Of a stretch of DNA of 64,000 bases, positions 11,440-23,060 are shown one piece after another (the stretch's first letter is position 1; every line of letters begins with the position of its first letter). The stretch is taken from positions 118,800,309 through 118,864,308 of the forward strand of contig JAUMIR010000002.1 of the NCBI GenBank assembly GCA_030847615.1. The letters run 5' to 3'. This DNA comes from Gambelia wislizenii. Taxonomy: Eukaryota > Chordata > Lepidosauria > Squamata > Crotaphytidae. The notes beneath the pieces are model-generated. The model was not told where the DNA came from. It saw only the letters and a program-made list of their open reading frames with translations, and searched no databases. Made by a program: the position numbers and the translations under genes.

Positions 11440-11735
11440 TGTCAAGTCAGCTAGAAACTATGACAACTCTATGAATGACAGACCTTCAGGAGCCCCAGCC
11501 ATCAGCAAACTTGTTCAGGTCTTTAAAACTCAGGGATGTGGCTTCCTTGGTTGAATGAATCCACCTGTAATGAGGTCTCAGTCTTTTCCTACTGCCTTTC
11601 GCTTTGCCAAGCATCTTTTCCAGTGAGTCATGCCGTCTCATGATGTGTCAGAAGTACAATAACCACCATTTCGTCATTTTGGCTTCTAGGGAGAGTTCAC
11701 TGCAGACTGCACCAGGCTCCAAAATGCAAACAACA
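11440..11735 (-). mobile_element. RTE-BovB-like LINE 3' end
   Basis: The minus strand encodes, with breaks, the conserved C-terminus of BovB ORF2: TKWWLLYF, HIMRRHDSLEKML, GKAKGSRK, RPHYRWIHSTKEATS, then FKDLNK. The hAT-like element follows from 11781. Confidence 0.6.
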
Positions 11736-11895
11736 AATGAAATCAGAATGCTTCCATATTCTTTCCTTATACCTTGGAGGCAGGGCCGGTTTAAGGAATT
11801 TTGGGGGCCCCTGCAATGCTTTATTTTGGGGGCCCCATATGTTTATCTCAGGTCAATGTAATTGAACCTATTCACCATACAGGATGCTCAGATTA

Positions 11896-12135
11896 CAGTA
11901 GGACCCCCGTATCCATGGATTCATTATCCATGGGACACAAAACAGCACACCTACCATAGAGTCTTCCTAGAAAATGTGTCCTCCCTAGCAGTTTTCTAGG
12001 CCCTCCAAGGCAACTCTATGGTATTTTAAACCAGAAGTCCCATTATTTTGAATGGCGTTCACTATTATTCATGGTTTTCAGAATCCACGCTCCCCCCGCC
12101 CAAACCAATCCCCAGTGGATAAGAGGGGCCTACTG
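11896..12135. mobile_element. Tigger/pogo-like MITE
   Basis: Ends CAGTAGGACC / GGCCTACTG flanked by TA on both sides (11894-11895, 12136-12137). The interior is nearly the same as 63256-63502 (ATCCATGG...GGGACACAAAACAG, CTATGGTATTTTAAACCAGA), so both are copies of one non-autonomous family. Confidence 0.8.
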
Positions 12136-12153
12136 TATTAAATAATTTACATA

Positions 12154-12556
12154 TGAGGAACGGCTTAGGGAGCTGGGCATGCTTAGCCTGGAGAAGAGAA
12201 GGTTGAGAGGTGACGTGATAGCCATGTTTAAATATTGGAAGGGATGTCATACTGAGGAAGGAGCAAGCTTGTTTTCTGCTGCTCCAGAGACTAGGACGCG
12301 GAGCTATGGGTTCAAACTACAGGAAAAGAAATTCCACCTGAATATTAGGAAGAACCTCCTGACAGTACGAGCTGTTCGGAAGTGGAATACACTGCCTTGG
12401 AGTGTGGTGGAGTCTCCTTCTTTGGCTTTTTTTAAACATAGGTTGGATGGCCATCTGCCAGGAATGCTTGGATTGTGTGTTCCTGCAGGGCAGAAGCCGA
12501 TCAGATAGGATGGCTGTTAGGATCCTTTCCAGCCCTATGATTCTATGATTCTAGGC
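12154..12556 (+). mobile_element. CR1 LINE 3' fragment
   Basis: Translates to the CR1 ORF2 C-terminus ([74 protein letters not shown]) and ends in two ATTCTATG-type octamers, the usual CR1 3' end. Confidence 0.9.
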
Positions 12557-12666
12557 TGCATTCAGAGCCTGGGAAAGTTACTCTTGGATTACACCTCCCA
12601 GAATCCCCCTGCCAGCACCCTTCTCAAGGTCTGGTTGCATTGTTCCTTTTCCAGCACTCTGTAGCC

Positions 12667-13033
12667 CAGTGGTTCTTAACTTGGGATCCGCAATGTCCTC
12701 ACAGGGGGTCCACAATGGCTTGAAGGATGCTTGGCCCACCTCCCCCCTGTAGTGGAGCAGCCACGTGACAGGAACCAAGGCAAAGGCTGGCTGGCTTGGC
12801 CTGCACATTGCCATTCAATCCACTCCAGCCACAAACTTGCAGGAAGAAGCAAGAGTGCCTCTGAGGGAAAGTTTAATGGATGGTGTAATTGTATTATTGT
12901 TGTTGTTAGCTATTATTATTTTAAAAATTATTATTAGCTATTATTATTAGGGTTTTGAATCTTGAGTTAAGTCTTGGGGCAACAAAAGATATTTAAAGGG
13001 GGTCCCTGGTAAAGAAAAGGTTAAGAACCACTG
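12667..13033. mobile_element. Small hAT-like element nested in the larger one
   Basis: Ends CAGTGGTTCTTAACTT and AAGGTTAAGAACCACTG are inverted repeats, with GGGGGTCC near both ends. The flanking 8-mers CTGTAGCC and CTCTAGGC match at six of eight positions, a plausible decayed target duplication. Confidence 0.65.
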
Positions 13034-13162
13034 CTCTAGGCCAATGTCTCTCACATAGCACTAATGGGATACTGGTGTTTTAGTGACAACAATAAAACCA
13101 TTGTTCCCAGTAATATTACTCCAAATTTTAATGTATATTCTTTATATTCTTCTGTTAAAAGA

Positions 13163-13395
13163 GCTAGAGTGTTGTAGAAGTTTCAGCATTGCACTATGAC
13201 TATGGAGACCAGGGTCTGAATCCTTACTCAGCCATGAATACCCACTGGGTGACTTTGAGCAAGTTACACTCTCTCAGCCTCAAAGGAAGGCAAAGGCACA
13301 CCCCCTTTGAACAAACCTTGCCTAGAAAACCCCATGGTAGGTTCGCCTTAGTCAGAAATGACTTGAAGGCACACAGGCAAACACACACAAATTTC
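13163..13395 (+). mobile_element. tRNA-derived SINE, near full length
   Basis: Head with a diverged A box and a B-box-like GGGTCTGAATCC, then TACCCACTGGGTGACTTTGA, the CTCTCTCAGCCTCAAAGGAA body, CCTTGCCTAGAAAACCCCAT and the tail GACTTGAAGGCACACA. Same family as copies at 57379, 61033 and 6405. Confidence 0.75.
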
Positions 13396-13535
13396 TTTTG
13401 CAGACTGAATTCAGTTGGTAGCAAGTGGAGGAAGCTGAAGAAGACCAAGGGGGAAAGGGAGGGGAGAGCAACCAGGACATGTTAAGAGCAGCAGGAAGGA
13501 TGGACTGGAGGGGATTTATGTGGAAGGAAGGAAAG

Positions 13536-13537
<2 letters not shown>

Positions 13538-13585
<48 letters not shown>

Positions 13586-13587
13586 AA
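13538..13587. repeat. (GAAA)n microsatellite
   Basis: About twelve AAAG units. Purine-only, and followed about 150 bp later by a pyrimidine TTTCTC run. Confidence 0.95.
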
Positions 13588-14891
13588 CCCTTTCTGAGGG
13601 AAAGAGACAACCGTCAAATTCCCCCTGTCTCTCATACAAACACACTCACCCCTCTCCGACATGCCTGGCTGGCTTGCATTTTGCAGCAGCAAACTCCCTC
13701 CAGCTTCTGCCACGGAGGGCTGCTGCTTCTTTCTCTTTCTCTTTCTAGTTTGGGAGACGCTGGTGTGTTTTTTTTGTTGTTTTTTTAAAAAAAGCCAGCA
13801 GGAAGTTTTTGGAGGAGGAGGGTAGGAGGGGGCTACAAAGCAGCAGCTCCTCCCGGCTGTTTCCTGGCTGTCTCCTTTGTCAGATAAGGAGGTCAGCAGG
13901 GGGGCCCCTTGACCTTGGGGCCCCCTGCCAATGCTGATTTGGCAGACTGGTTAAACCAGCCCTGCTTGGAGGTTCCTAGCACTTGCATGATCTTTAATCA
14001 CAAAATACTACTCATGCAGACTCTAAAGGGAGAAAAAGACCAAAAAACCTTTTTACCCAAATAATTCAGTGCTGGGAGTATAGGGAGGGGCTCCAGTAGT
14101 TGGTTAAAAGTTAATAAAAAGGGTGGTGGTGGGGTGCATAGGGCTTGGTGGCCACATTTTCCTCACCCCTGCTCTAGTAGTTGGTCAAGTTCTGAAGCTA
14201 CAACAAAACCAGAATACCTTACTGTGGCCTTTGATCTCTAGAGTATGTAATGGCGAAACGTGATTTAATAACCCAGATATCTCTCTCCTCATGCCATCTT
14301 TGGATCCTGTTGTTGGGGAAACTTTTGGTGTTATGCCTAGTTAATGCAATAAAGTGGGTGCAATGGTGCTAAAATGGCCAGGCACCCACTTGTGTAATAT
14401 TTTTCTGAAGCCTAATTAAAAAGAGAAAATACCCTTGAAGTACACTTGTTTTTGTGCCTCAGGGCTACTTCAAACCTTGCGTTCCTTGTTCTGTAGTGAG
14501 TGCAAAACAGAAGGCCTGGGTTCCCACTTGGCATATTACTGAAAGACTGTATTGTAGGTTCTATTGGCTCCAATGTAAAATGGACCGGTTTCAAGTTGTC
14601 AGCTGAGCAGTGTTTATCAAGCACTCTTGGTGAAAAGAAGAGAAGCCCAGTTTTGGAGAGGTACCAGTTTGGGCTGTCCAAATTTGATGAGGCAGCAGGA
14701 ATGGCCCTTTCACTAGTGTAAGTATCACTGAGTTGGGATTCACATTGGTGCAGGAGCCATTGGATTGTCCCGTTAGCTAATGAACGAAGGTAAATTTGTA
14801 AATGATTCATCACTTTATAGATGGTAAGAACAACTGACTCCTTTGGAGAAACCACCAGTAAGACATAGAATAAGCAATGAACAAAGGGGCA

Positions 14892-15080
14892 CAGAATAAT
14901 AGAATTATTGAATCGCAGATTTGGAAATGACCACAAGGGCCATCCAGTCCATCTCCTGCCATGCAGGAATACACAATCAAATCATTCCCGACAGATGGCC
15001 ATCCAGCCTCTGCTTAAAAATCTTAAAGAAGGAGACTCCACCACATTACGAGGCAGTGTATTTCACTTCCGAACAGCTTG
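14892..15080 (-). mobile_element. CR1 LINE 3' end
   Basis: Antisense CR1 3' end: AGAATTATTGAATCG-type octamer remnants, then CCATCCAGTCCATCTCCTGC, GACAGATGGCCATCCAGCCT and ACTTCCGAACAGCT. The preceding 14000-14890 shows no recognised feature. A 174-codon open frame there lacks any known similarity. Confidence 0.8.
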
Positions 15081-15285
15081 GCTGGGTGAGAGCAGGGGTG
15101 GGGCTTGCTAGGAGGGCAAGCACCCACTGCTGCCATGTTGGATTTTTGCTTTAGCAACGCTCGCTAAGGTGATAAAAAGGATCATTATTTTTTGTTTTTC
15201 TTTCTTATAAAATTGGAGAATCGCTCTATCGCACCAGCGCCCCTTGGGATGACTTTTAAAAACACACACACACACACAAAACTGT

Positions 15286-15878
15286 ATCAGTAGAAGTATA
15301 GTATCTAGATCAAGGGAAGTAATAGTGCCACTCTATTCTGCCTTGGTCAGACATCACTTAGAATACTGTGTCCAGTTCTGGGCACCACAATTAAAAAAGG
15401 ATATTGACAAATTGGAGCGTGTCCAGAGAAGGGCAACTAAAATGGTGAAAGGTCTGGAAACGATGCCTTATGAGGAAAGACTTAGGGAGCTGGGTATGGT
15501 TAGCCTGGAAAAAAGACGGTTAAGAGGCGATATGATAGCCCTGTTTAAGTATTTGAAGGGATGTCATGCTGAGGATGGAGCAGGCTTGTTTTCTGCTGCT
15601 CCAGAGACTGGAACACGGAGCAATGGATGCAAGCTCCAGGAACAGAGATTCCACCTCAACATGAGGAGGAACTTTTTGACAGTAAGAGCTGTTCGGCAGT
15701 GGAACACGCTCCCTCGGAGCGTGGTGGGGTCTCCTTCCTTGGAGGTCTTTAAACAGAGACTGGATTGCCATCTGTCGGGGATGCTTTGATCAAGATTTCC
15801 TGCGTGGCAGGGGGGTTGGACTGGATGGCCCTCGTGGTCTCTTCCAACTCTGCAATTCTATGATTCTATGATTCTATG
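15286..15878 (+). mobile_element. CR1 LINE 3' fragment, well preserved
   Basis: Open for 154 codons (15325-15789): [20 protein letters not shown], then [57 protein letters not shown], ending HLSGML. This is the CR1 ORF2 C-terminus, followed by a 3' UTR (GGACTGGATGGCCCTCGTGG) and three GATTCTAT-type octamers. 15880-17384 has nothing further. Confidence 0.92.
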
Positions 15879-17384
15879 AAAACAGTGTCAGTGAAGAACT
15901 AATGTGACTAAATCACTCACAGCTACCATCAGGAATGCGAGGCTTATGGGGGCTTCTAAGGCCAGAAAAAACATTTAAACATGTCACTGGTGCTGTGAGA
16001 TGCCAATACTATGAGGTATTTTAGATTTTTTCCCCTGGTGTAGATAGACCCCAGAATCATTTGTTACTAAGTAAAGTAACAATATACTGTGGCAGATGGA
16101 TTACAAATGGAGTATTAGAGCATTTTTGCATCTCTCCTATGTGTTAATGGGGAGATGATGTCATCTGCAGAGCCATAAGAGAAATTATGTGCCCCCCCTA
16201 CAGCCTGTTGATCCAAGAGCTTGGTTTCTGTCTCTTGAAGACCTTGCTAAACTTTCCATCAGAATTGCAAACTACCATTTGTTATATGAGTATCTTTTAA
16301 GCTTGCAAAAGTGAAGTGCCCTAAATAGCAAAGACACTACTTTTCTGTTGCCATCTGTGGCTCTGTCTCCATCATCTTCTCAGCAGGCGACTGTCAGAGG
16401 TATAACTCTACTGCAAGAATCAATTGTTGATGTCTCCCTCTTCCATGTATATTCTTTTTTTCTGACCCTCAAGGTCTAAAGAATATAGCTTCTAGTGCAT
16501 CTTAATAATAATTGCTTCTAGTGCATCTAACTGCATAGGGCTTGGTAACAACCCTAAAGCATTACTGTTGGTCCTGGGAAGTATGCTGCACTGAGGAAAC
16601 TTGGGATGTAAATAAAGCAAGCTGGAAGATTAATGTAAAAAAAATATATAATTAAAGTAAAGAATGCATTCTGCTCTGTTTTATGCCTTTGGGGGTATTA
16701 TTTCTGGATAATAGTTCCAGCAGCAAGTAATGTCAAAGTTTCAGGAAATGCTCTCTGGAAAAGAAAAAAGAAAAACGTTTTATTGATTTGAGAAAGAAAA
16801 TGTGTCAACTCACAAAATCTCTGTTTAGGACTTAAACTGGACGAAGGGTACCTTTACTGCATTTTAGACCCTGAAGGATTGTCTTTAACATTCATTAATG
16901 GGGAAAGAGAAGATTAGTTTTGATATGAAGGAAGGAGGCTAGTATTTCCTCTTTTTTAAAAAATAGGGGGGGAAAATCTATGCCTCAGCCTTGAAAAGAG
17001 GCTTCCACAAATTTCTACAATGGCAACACATTGTTACAGAAGTAATTTTGTGAGCATTCCCAACTTTATTTTTTAATTCTGCAACAATCTTAAAATGAGA
17101 AGTATAAATATTGGGCTGAACCTGGCATAAGACCTACTTAGAATAAACCTATTAAAACAAATAGGACTTGTAAATCACAACCAATGTAATCCCACTAGTT
17201 TCAGTGCATTTTCTCTCAGAAGGAATAACATTGGATTTAGCCCATTGTTTATATGCTAGTGAGCGCAACATGGGAATAAACAAGATGAATCTGAACTCCT
17301 AGTATGGGAAAGTAACGCCTTGATAGTTGTACATGATCCTTGGTGAGATAATCCCCATGATCTGGATGTAGCAACTGGAAGATA

Positions 17385-18193
17385 TCTCTGGCTCTTCTTT
17401 GCAAATGAAGATTCAGGAAGGACTCATCCCGCGCTTTCTGCAACCGCACTGATGACTGAAAAGGCCAATCTGAGATAAACATGTCTGGTTGCAGAAAGCA
17501 CAGCAGAAGGTCTCCATAGGTGATGTTTCTGGGTTGTGATTCTTTCTGCATTGTCATTTCTCCAAGACTTGTTTGGTGTGAGTTCTCAAATAAGGCTGCA
17601 GCATTGTGGATAGTGCGTCTCCATGCCCCCCCGATGTGAGGCCATGGCGGACCATTGTTGGTGATCAGTTTGGCCGAGCCTGAGATGTTGTTTCAGGGAG
17701 TCCTTGTTTTGCTTTTTTGTAGTGCCCCTCTTACGCTGACCCATGGCGAGTTCACCGTAGACTACTATTTTGGGGAGGCGCTGGTCCTCCATCCTAGACA
17801 CATGCCCTGCCCAGCACAGCTGTGTTCTCAATATCATGGCCTCAATGCTGGTGATCCCTGCTTGCTCAAGGACAGCAACATTCATCACATAGTCAGTCCA
17901 GTGTATATTTAGGATTCTGCATAAGCAGCACTGGAGGAAGCGTTCGAGGAGTCGTAAGTGGTGGCGATAGGTGACCCATGTTTCAGATCCATAAAGGAGA
18001 ATAGATAGTACAATGGCTCTATACACACTGATTTTTGTGTTTCGCCTCAGGTGTTTATTACTCCAGACTCTTTTGTAAAGTCTTCCAAATGCGCTATGTG
18101 CCTTTGCTAATCTGTGATCGATCTCCTTGTCAATCTTGGCATCTGAGGAGATGATGCTTCCCAGATACCTGAACTGCTGAACGGACTTAAGCA
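17385..18193 (-). mobile_element. ingi/Vingi-like LINE 3' part, antisense
   Basis: The minus strand (frame at 17586-18212) matches the LINE at 38.6-43.6 kb from SVQQFRYLGSIISSDAKIDK through KISVYRAIVLSILLYGSETW to QHLRLGQTDHQQWS, then continues with frameshift through the zinc-finger region to the 3' end (GCCAGAGAT) at 17385. It is joined at 18193 to a sense 3' tail. Confidence 0.85.
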
Positions 18194-18366
18194 CACAACC
18201 CGCAAACATCACCTAAGGAGACCTTCTGCTGTGCTTTCTGCAACCGGACATGTTTATCTCAGATTGGCCTTTTCAGTCATCAGCGTGCTTGCAGAAAGTG
18301 CGGGATGAGTCCTTCCTGAAACTTCAAATTTTGGGAAGCAAAGCCAGAGAGAGAGAGAGAGAGAGA
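18193..18366 (+). mobile_element. ingi/Vingi-like LINE 3' tail, sense
   Basis: Matches the last about 160 bp of the LINE at 43.4-43.55 kb: CACAACCCGCAAACATCACC, CCTTCTGCTGTGCTTTCTGC, TCATCAGCGTGCTTGCAGAA, ending GCCAGAG(AG)n. It is opposite in orientation to the adjoining 17385-18193 copy, so both outer ends are LINE 3' ends. Confidence 0.8.
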
Positions 18367-18919
18367 TCTGACCACTCAATGAGTTAAGTGTAGTTTATTA
18401 CCAATTAAATGGGCTCAGGATTACAGTTTACTTAGTAAGTATGTAAACCTGGTATGTCAGGATCAGAATAGATGTTCCCTAAGAACATGCACAACAGAAA
18501 TGGAGACGTGGTAAGAGTGTATGGCATATACACACACTTGTGCAGAAACTCAGGAAAGTTAACAGGTAGCCCTATGAACACCATCATAATGCAAATTAGT
18601 CATGGGCTAAACATCCCCCCAATCTCATTTGTAAGGCTATTCATTCCTCAAGAAACTAGGGAAAATATTAATCTGCTTTTGCAGGGGCAATCCTGAGCAT
18701 ACATCCTTGGCTTTGTACATTTAAAACACATTAGCAAATTATGAAGAATGGCACACAAGGACTGAAATTAACTTATCTTATGCTAAAGTAATCCTGACAG
18801 ATATTAAATGCCTCTAATTCTGCCTTAATTGTTTTGTTCTTTTTGTTAATCACCAAAGCAATTGATACTTTGCCTATTATATGTATATTCTCAGTACAGT
18901 AATTTAAGCCTGAGTACTG

Positions 18920-19393
18920 TATCTGGATTACTGAGTTCAGTTTTGGGTACCACATTTTAAGAAGGGCAGATTGAAACATGTCCAGATGAGGTGGATGGAA
19001 CCATGATGGTTAAGGGTTCCTGTGAGAATCATTGGGGAAAGCTGTCAGCCTTTAGCCTTGAGAAGAGAAGTTTAAGGGGAGGATATGGCAGCTTCCCTCA
19101 AATATCTGAACGGCTAGAAGGGGGCAATATATATATTTTTTCCTGCTGTCCTACCAGGACTAGATCTGAAGGGCTTCAATTTTGGTTGAACATTAGGAGA
19201 AACTTCTTAATAGTCACAGCAGTTTGATAATGGAACCAGCAACCTGCAGCAATGGGAGTTCTACATTGCTGCAAGGCTTTAAGCAGAAGCTACACAGCAA
19301 TCTATTGGCATTCCATAACATCTGGATTTCCCATACCAAATAGATGGTTGGACTAAGTATACCACAAGACCGTTTCCAACAGTATGATCCTAG
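18920..19393 (+). mobile_element. Old CR1 LINE 3' fragment
   Basis: Diverged from the other CR1 copies but in the same order: TACTGTATCTGGATTACTGA, TTAGCCTTGAGAAGAGAAG, AACATTAGGAGAAACTTCTT, GCAAGGCTTTAAGCAGAAGC, ATGGTTGGACTAAGTATACC and a GTATGATCCTAG end. Confidence 0.7.
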
Positions 19394-19444
19394 AAGGTAT
19401 AGGCTTGGTAACAAATATTTCTGTGTAGCTGTATTCTGTAAATA

Positions 19445-19805
19445 CAGTTGGCTCTCCACATTCACTGAGGACCCCTGCAAAAGTGGGGAAACCTCCCCAA
19501 ACCATATTTAACACAAAAAAGTATGATCAGGTGATTCAACCCACTGCAGATGCCTTCAAGGTGGTGGGGTTCCTTCACAAGGCAGAAACAGGAGGCTGGT
19601 GGGGCTTGCCACCACTTCCACTACCACCCTACACCATTTTAATAGGGATTTACAAGCCTCTCTGTGCATTCACATTCTCTGTCAGTCTCGCAAGACTTGC
19701 AGTCCCTATTAAAAATGGCATAAGGCAGCAGTGGAAGAGGCAGCAAATTATCTGCAAATAATAAAATCCACAAAAGTTAAACCTAAAAATATGGAGGGCT
19801 GACTG
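19445..19805. mobile_element. Tigger/pogo-like MITE
   Basis: Inverted ends CAGTTGGCTCTCCACATTC and AAATATGGAGGGCTGACTG with TA on each side (19443-19444, 19806-19807). Interior unrelated to the other Tigger-like copies. No coding capacity. Confidence 0.75.
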
Positions 19806-19968
19806 TACACTCAGAGTAATATTTGGCATATGTTCTGGAAGTGGGACAAAGTTCATATGTTCCAAGAAATTTGAGTATAAATAAAATGTAACATGCCTGC
19901 TGCAGAAGCATGGTCTTCAGGAAAGATTTATCGATTCCACACAACCACTGAGTAACGAATACACTTTG

Positions 19969-20557
19969 GGCTTGTCTAGACAATGAAAATATACCTCATA
20001 GAATTCGAGGAGAATACCTTTTGTCCCAATGAGATCCTGTGGTGATTTGTCTTATTCAGAAGAAGGGGGACAAAAAAAACCTCCATTTACTGCACAGGAA
20101 AAGCCTTCGCAGCCTTTCCCAAATTTTAAAAAATAATGCAACGAAATGCGCATTAGCGCTTGTTAGGACAACCAATTCACTTTGCTGTGCATTTTCAGAG
20201 AGGGCAGAACTGGAGATTGGATTGGGCTGGCTTTCTGGCAAGGCAGCACCCAGAAGCACCCTGTTGGGTTTTTGTGTTAGTGATCATGTGCTTTTTTGCT
20301 GCACCAGGGTGCCCAAATAATTTTTTTAAGCAGAAGGTTGCACTTGCGCACCTTTGATTTAAAGTTTTTTTAAAATACTGTGTACGGTGGCAACATATAA
20401 CATGCTAATTTATGGCTGCCATCTTGATTCGTGGGCGTGTGAACTTCAAACACAGGTAGCTTCTCAGCCTATCATTTTTGCCGAAAGTTCATGGAGACAA
20501 AAGAACAGTGCTGGGAATTTGTAATAATGCACAGGAATGAGTCTAGACTACCCCTTT
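19969..20557. mobile_element. Possible MITE with TTGTCTAGAC-type ends
   Basis: GGGCTTGTCTAGACAATG near 19969 and GAGTCTAGACTACCCC near 20550 look like imperfect terminal inverted repeats. The interior has more CpG (AATGCGCATTAGCGC) than its flanks. Target duplication not resolved. Confidence 0.4.
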
Positions 20558-21024
20558 ATTGCACTGTAAACATAGAGTACTTCTAGTGCATTCTTGTTAT
20601 CAAGACCCAGGAATGCCCTATTCACCAAGGTTTGAGGAGGAGCTAGGCAACTTAATCTGAAAAGTGTAGCCCTCTCATTTTTCCTCTGTGTTTCTTCCAT
20701 CCTTTATTTTTCTTACTGAAGAAAATCCATTTAAAAAGAGAGACAATAGCTGCACAATGCCTTTTGATTGTGAGCCATAGGAGCCCTCAGTCTAGAAGTG
20801 CCTTATTGGTAAAGAAGAGCCATAACACAAGGACTGTCTCTCCAACTACCATGAAAGTGAAAGCCATCCCATTTCTGCCAATTCAAGTACTGTACAACTT
20901 TCCACAGAAGGAAAACAATTGGGTCACTTGTCTGTCACATATAAAATATCTCAGTGCAGAGTTGGAAAGATCATTCTCTAAACCGAGAGGTACGGCAATT
21001 TAAGTCTGTCTAGTTGGCCCTACT

Positions 21025-21823
21025 CTCTCTGGCTTTTCTTTGCAAACGAAGATTCAGGAAGGACTCATCCTGCACTTTCTGCAAGCGCGCTGATGACTAA
21101 AAAGGCCAATCCGAGATAAACAGGTCCGGTTGCAGAAAGCACAGCAGAAGGTCTCCTTGGGTGATGTTTCTAGGTTGTGATTCTTTCTGCATTGTCATTT
21201 CTCTTCGAGACTTGTTTGGCGTGAGTTCTCAAATAAGGCTGCAGCATTGTGGATAGTGTGTCTCCATGCCTCCCAATGTGAGGCCAGGGTGGACCATTGT
21301 TGGTGATCAATTTGGCCAAGCCTGAGATGTTGTTTCAGGGAGTCTTTGTATTGCTTTTTTGGAGCGCCCCTCTTATGCTGACCCGTGGTGAGTTCACTGT
21401 AGAGTAGTATTTTTGGGAGGTGATGGTCCTCCATCCTAGAAACGTGCCCTGCCCAGCGCAGCTGCATTCTCAATATCATGGTCTCAATACTGGTGATCCC
21501 TGCTTGCTCAAGGACAGCAACATTTGTCACATAGTCAGTCCAGTGTATATTTAGGATTGTGCGTAGACAGCACTGATGAAAGCGCTCGTAAGTGTTGGCG
21601 ATAGGTGACCCATGTTTCAGACCATAAAGGAGAATAGACAGTACAATGGCTCTATACACACTGATTTTTGTGCTTCGCCTCAGGTGTTTATTACTCCAGA
21701 CTCTACTTGCCCTTAGACAACTGCAAGAAAAATGCAGAGAGCAGAACAAGGGTCTCTATGTAACATTTGTCAACCCCACCAAAGCCTTCGACACTGTGAG
21801 TAGAAAAGGTCTGTGGCAGATCC
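21025..21823 (-). mobile_element. ingi/Vingi-like LINE, 5'-inverted insertion
   Basis: Minus-strand 3' part (21025-21705) reads VWSNKHLRRSTKISVYRAIV to the LINE 3' end. The rest (21706-21823) is the same LINE in + orientation, from the RT domain (LALRQLQEKCREQNKGLYVT, TKAFDTVSRKGLWQIL). The RT piece is upstream in the intact element, so on the minus strand it is an inverted 5' segment with about 600 bp lost at the switch. TGGCCCTACT flanks both sides (21015-21024, 21824-21833). Confidence 0.9.
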
Positions 21824-22085
21824 TGGCCCTACTATTAGGCAAAGTAAAGTAGCTGGTTTGTGGTGTCAGGAGTGAACAGCTTATTTATAGTTCTTCAGTT
21901 TATTTTCACATCACGTTTTAATGCCAGGAACAGGGGTTTGTGGGATTTTCTGCTTCCATGGCCAATATAATGTGGCTACAAAGCTTGACTTTAGAGTAGG
22001 GCATTTCCTGTTGTGCCTTATGCAACATTATGCAAAATTCAGTCCTGCCTGAAACATGTACCCTCTCTCTTAGACACCTTTAGCT

Positions 22086-23060
22086 CTAATCTCATAGAAT
22101 CATAGAATCATAGAATTGTAGAGTTGGAAGAGACCACGAGGGCCATCCAGTCCAACTCCCTGCCATGCAGGAAATCACGATCAAAGCATCCCCGACAGAT
22201 GGCCATCCAGCCTCTGTTTAAAGACCTCCAAGGAAGGAGACCCCACCACGCTCCGAGGGAGTGTGTTCCACTGCCGAACAGCTCTTACTGTCAAAAAGTT
22301 CCTCCTAATGTTGAGGTGGAATCTCTGTTCCTGGAGCTTGCATCCATTGCTCCGTGTTCCAATCTCTGGAGCAGCAGAAAACAAGCTTGCTCCATCCTCA
22401 ACGTGACACCCCTTCAAATACTTAAACAGGGCTATCATATCGCCTCTTAACCGTCTTTTTTCCAGGCTAAACATACGCAGCTCCCTGAGTCTCTCTAAGG
22501 CATGGTTTCCAGACCTTTCACCATTTTAGTCGCCCTCCTCTGGACACGCTCCAATTTGTCCATATCCTTTTTGAATTGTGGTGTCCAGAACTGGACACAG
22601 TATTCTAGGTGAGGTCTGACCAAGGCAGAATACAGCGGCACTATTACTTCTCTTGATCTGGACACTATACTTCTATTGATGCAGCCCAAAATTGCATTGG
22701 CCTTTTTAGCTGCCACATCACACTGTTTACTCATGTTCAACTTGTGGTCTACTAGGACTCCTAGATCCCTTTCGCACGTAGTCTCATTCAGCTAGGTCTC
22801 CCCCATCCTATATCTATGCATTTCATTTTTTCGCCCTAAGTGCAGTACCTTACATTTCTCCGTATTGAATTTCATTTTGTTAGCTTTGGCCCAGCTCTCC
22901 AGTTTATCCAGGTCATCTTGAATTTTGATCCTGTCCTCTAGGGTATTAGCTAATCCTCCTAATTTGGTGTCATCTGCAAATTTGGTAAGTATGCCCCTAA
23001 TTCCCTCATCCAAGTCATTGATAAAGATGTAGCCGTTGCTACTATTTGCATGTTTTAGGA
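22086..23060 (-). mobile_element. CR1 LINE, 5'-truncated
   Basis: 3' end at left with repeated ATAGAATC octamers. The minus strand then gives the ORF2 C-terminus (22181-22474, [20 protein letters not shown] to HLSGML), the middle part (22495-22740, [20 protein letters not shown]) and RT-domain residues (22792-23079, FINDLDEGIRGILTKFADDT). FADDT is the RT catalytic motif of this clade. A few frame breaks make it inactive. 23060-24050 shows nothing recognised. Confidence 0.9.

Larger units (their letters stand above)
11781..13964. mobile_element. hAT-like DNA element with nested insertions
   Basis: Inverted ends: CAGGGCCGGTTTAA at 11781 and TTAAACCAGCCCTG ending at 13964. Both are followed inward by GGGGGCCCC-rich sequence and TGC(C)AATGCT. 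A perfect 8-bp target duplication, CTTGGAGG, lies at 11773-11780 and 13965-13972, as expected for hAT elements. No transposase frame seen. Interior: Tigger-like MITE, CR1 fragment, second hAT-like element, SINE and a (GAAA)n tract. Confidence 0.8.

Noticed and set aside
14412..14936. 174-codon ORF on the minus strand
   Set aside because: No recognisable motif, it overlaps the CR1 3' end and has no splice or promoter context. Chance length.
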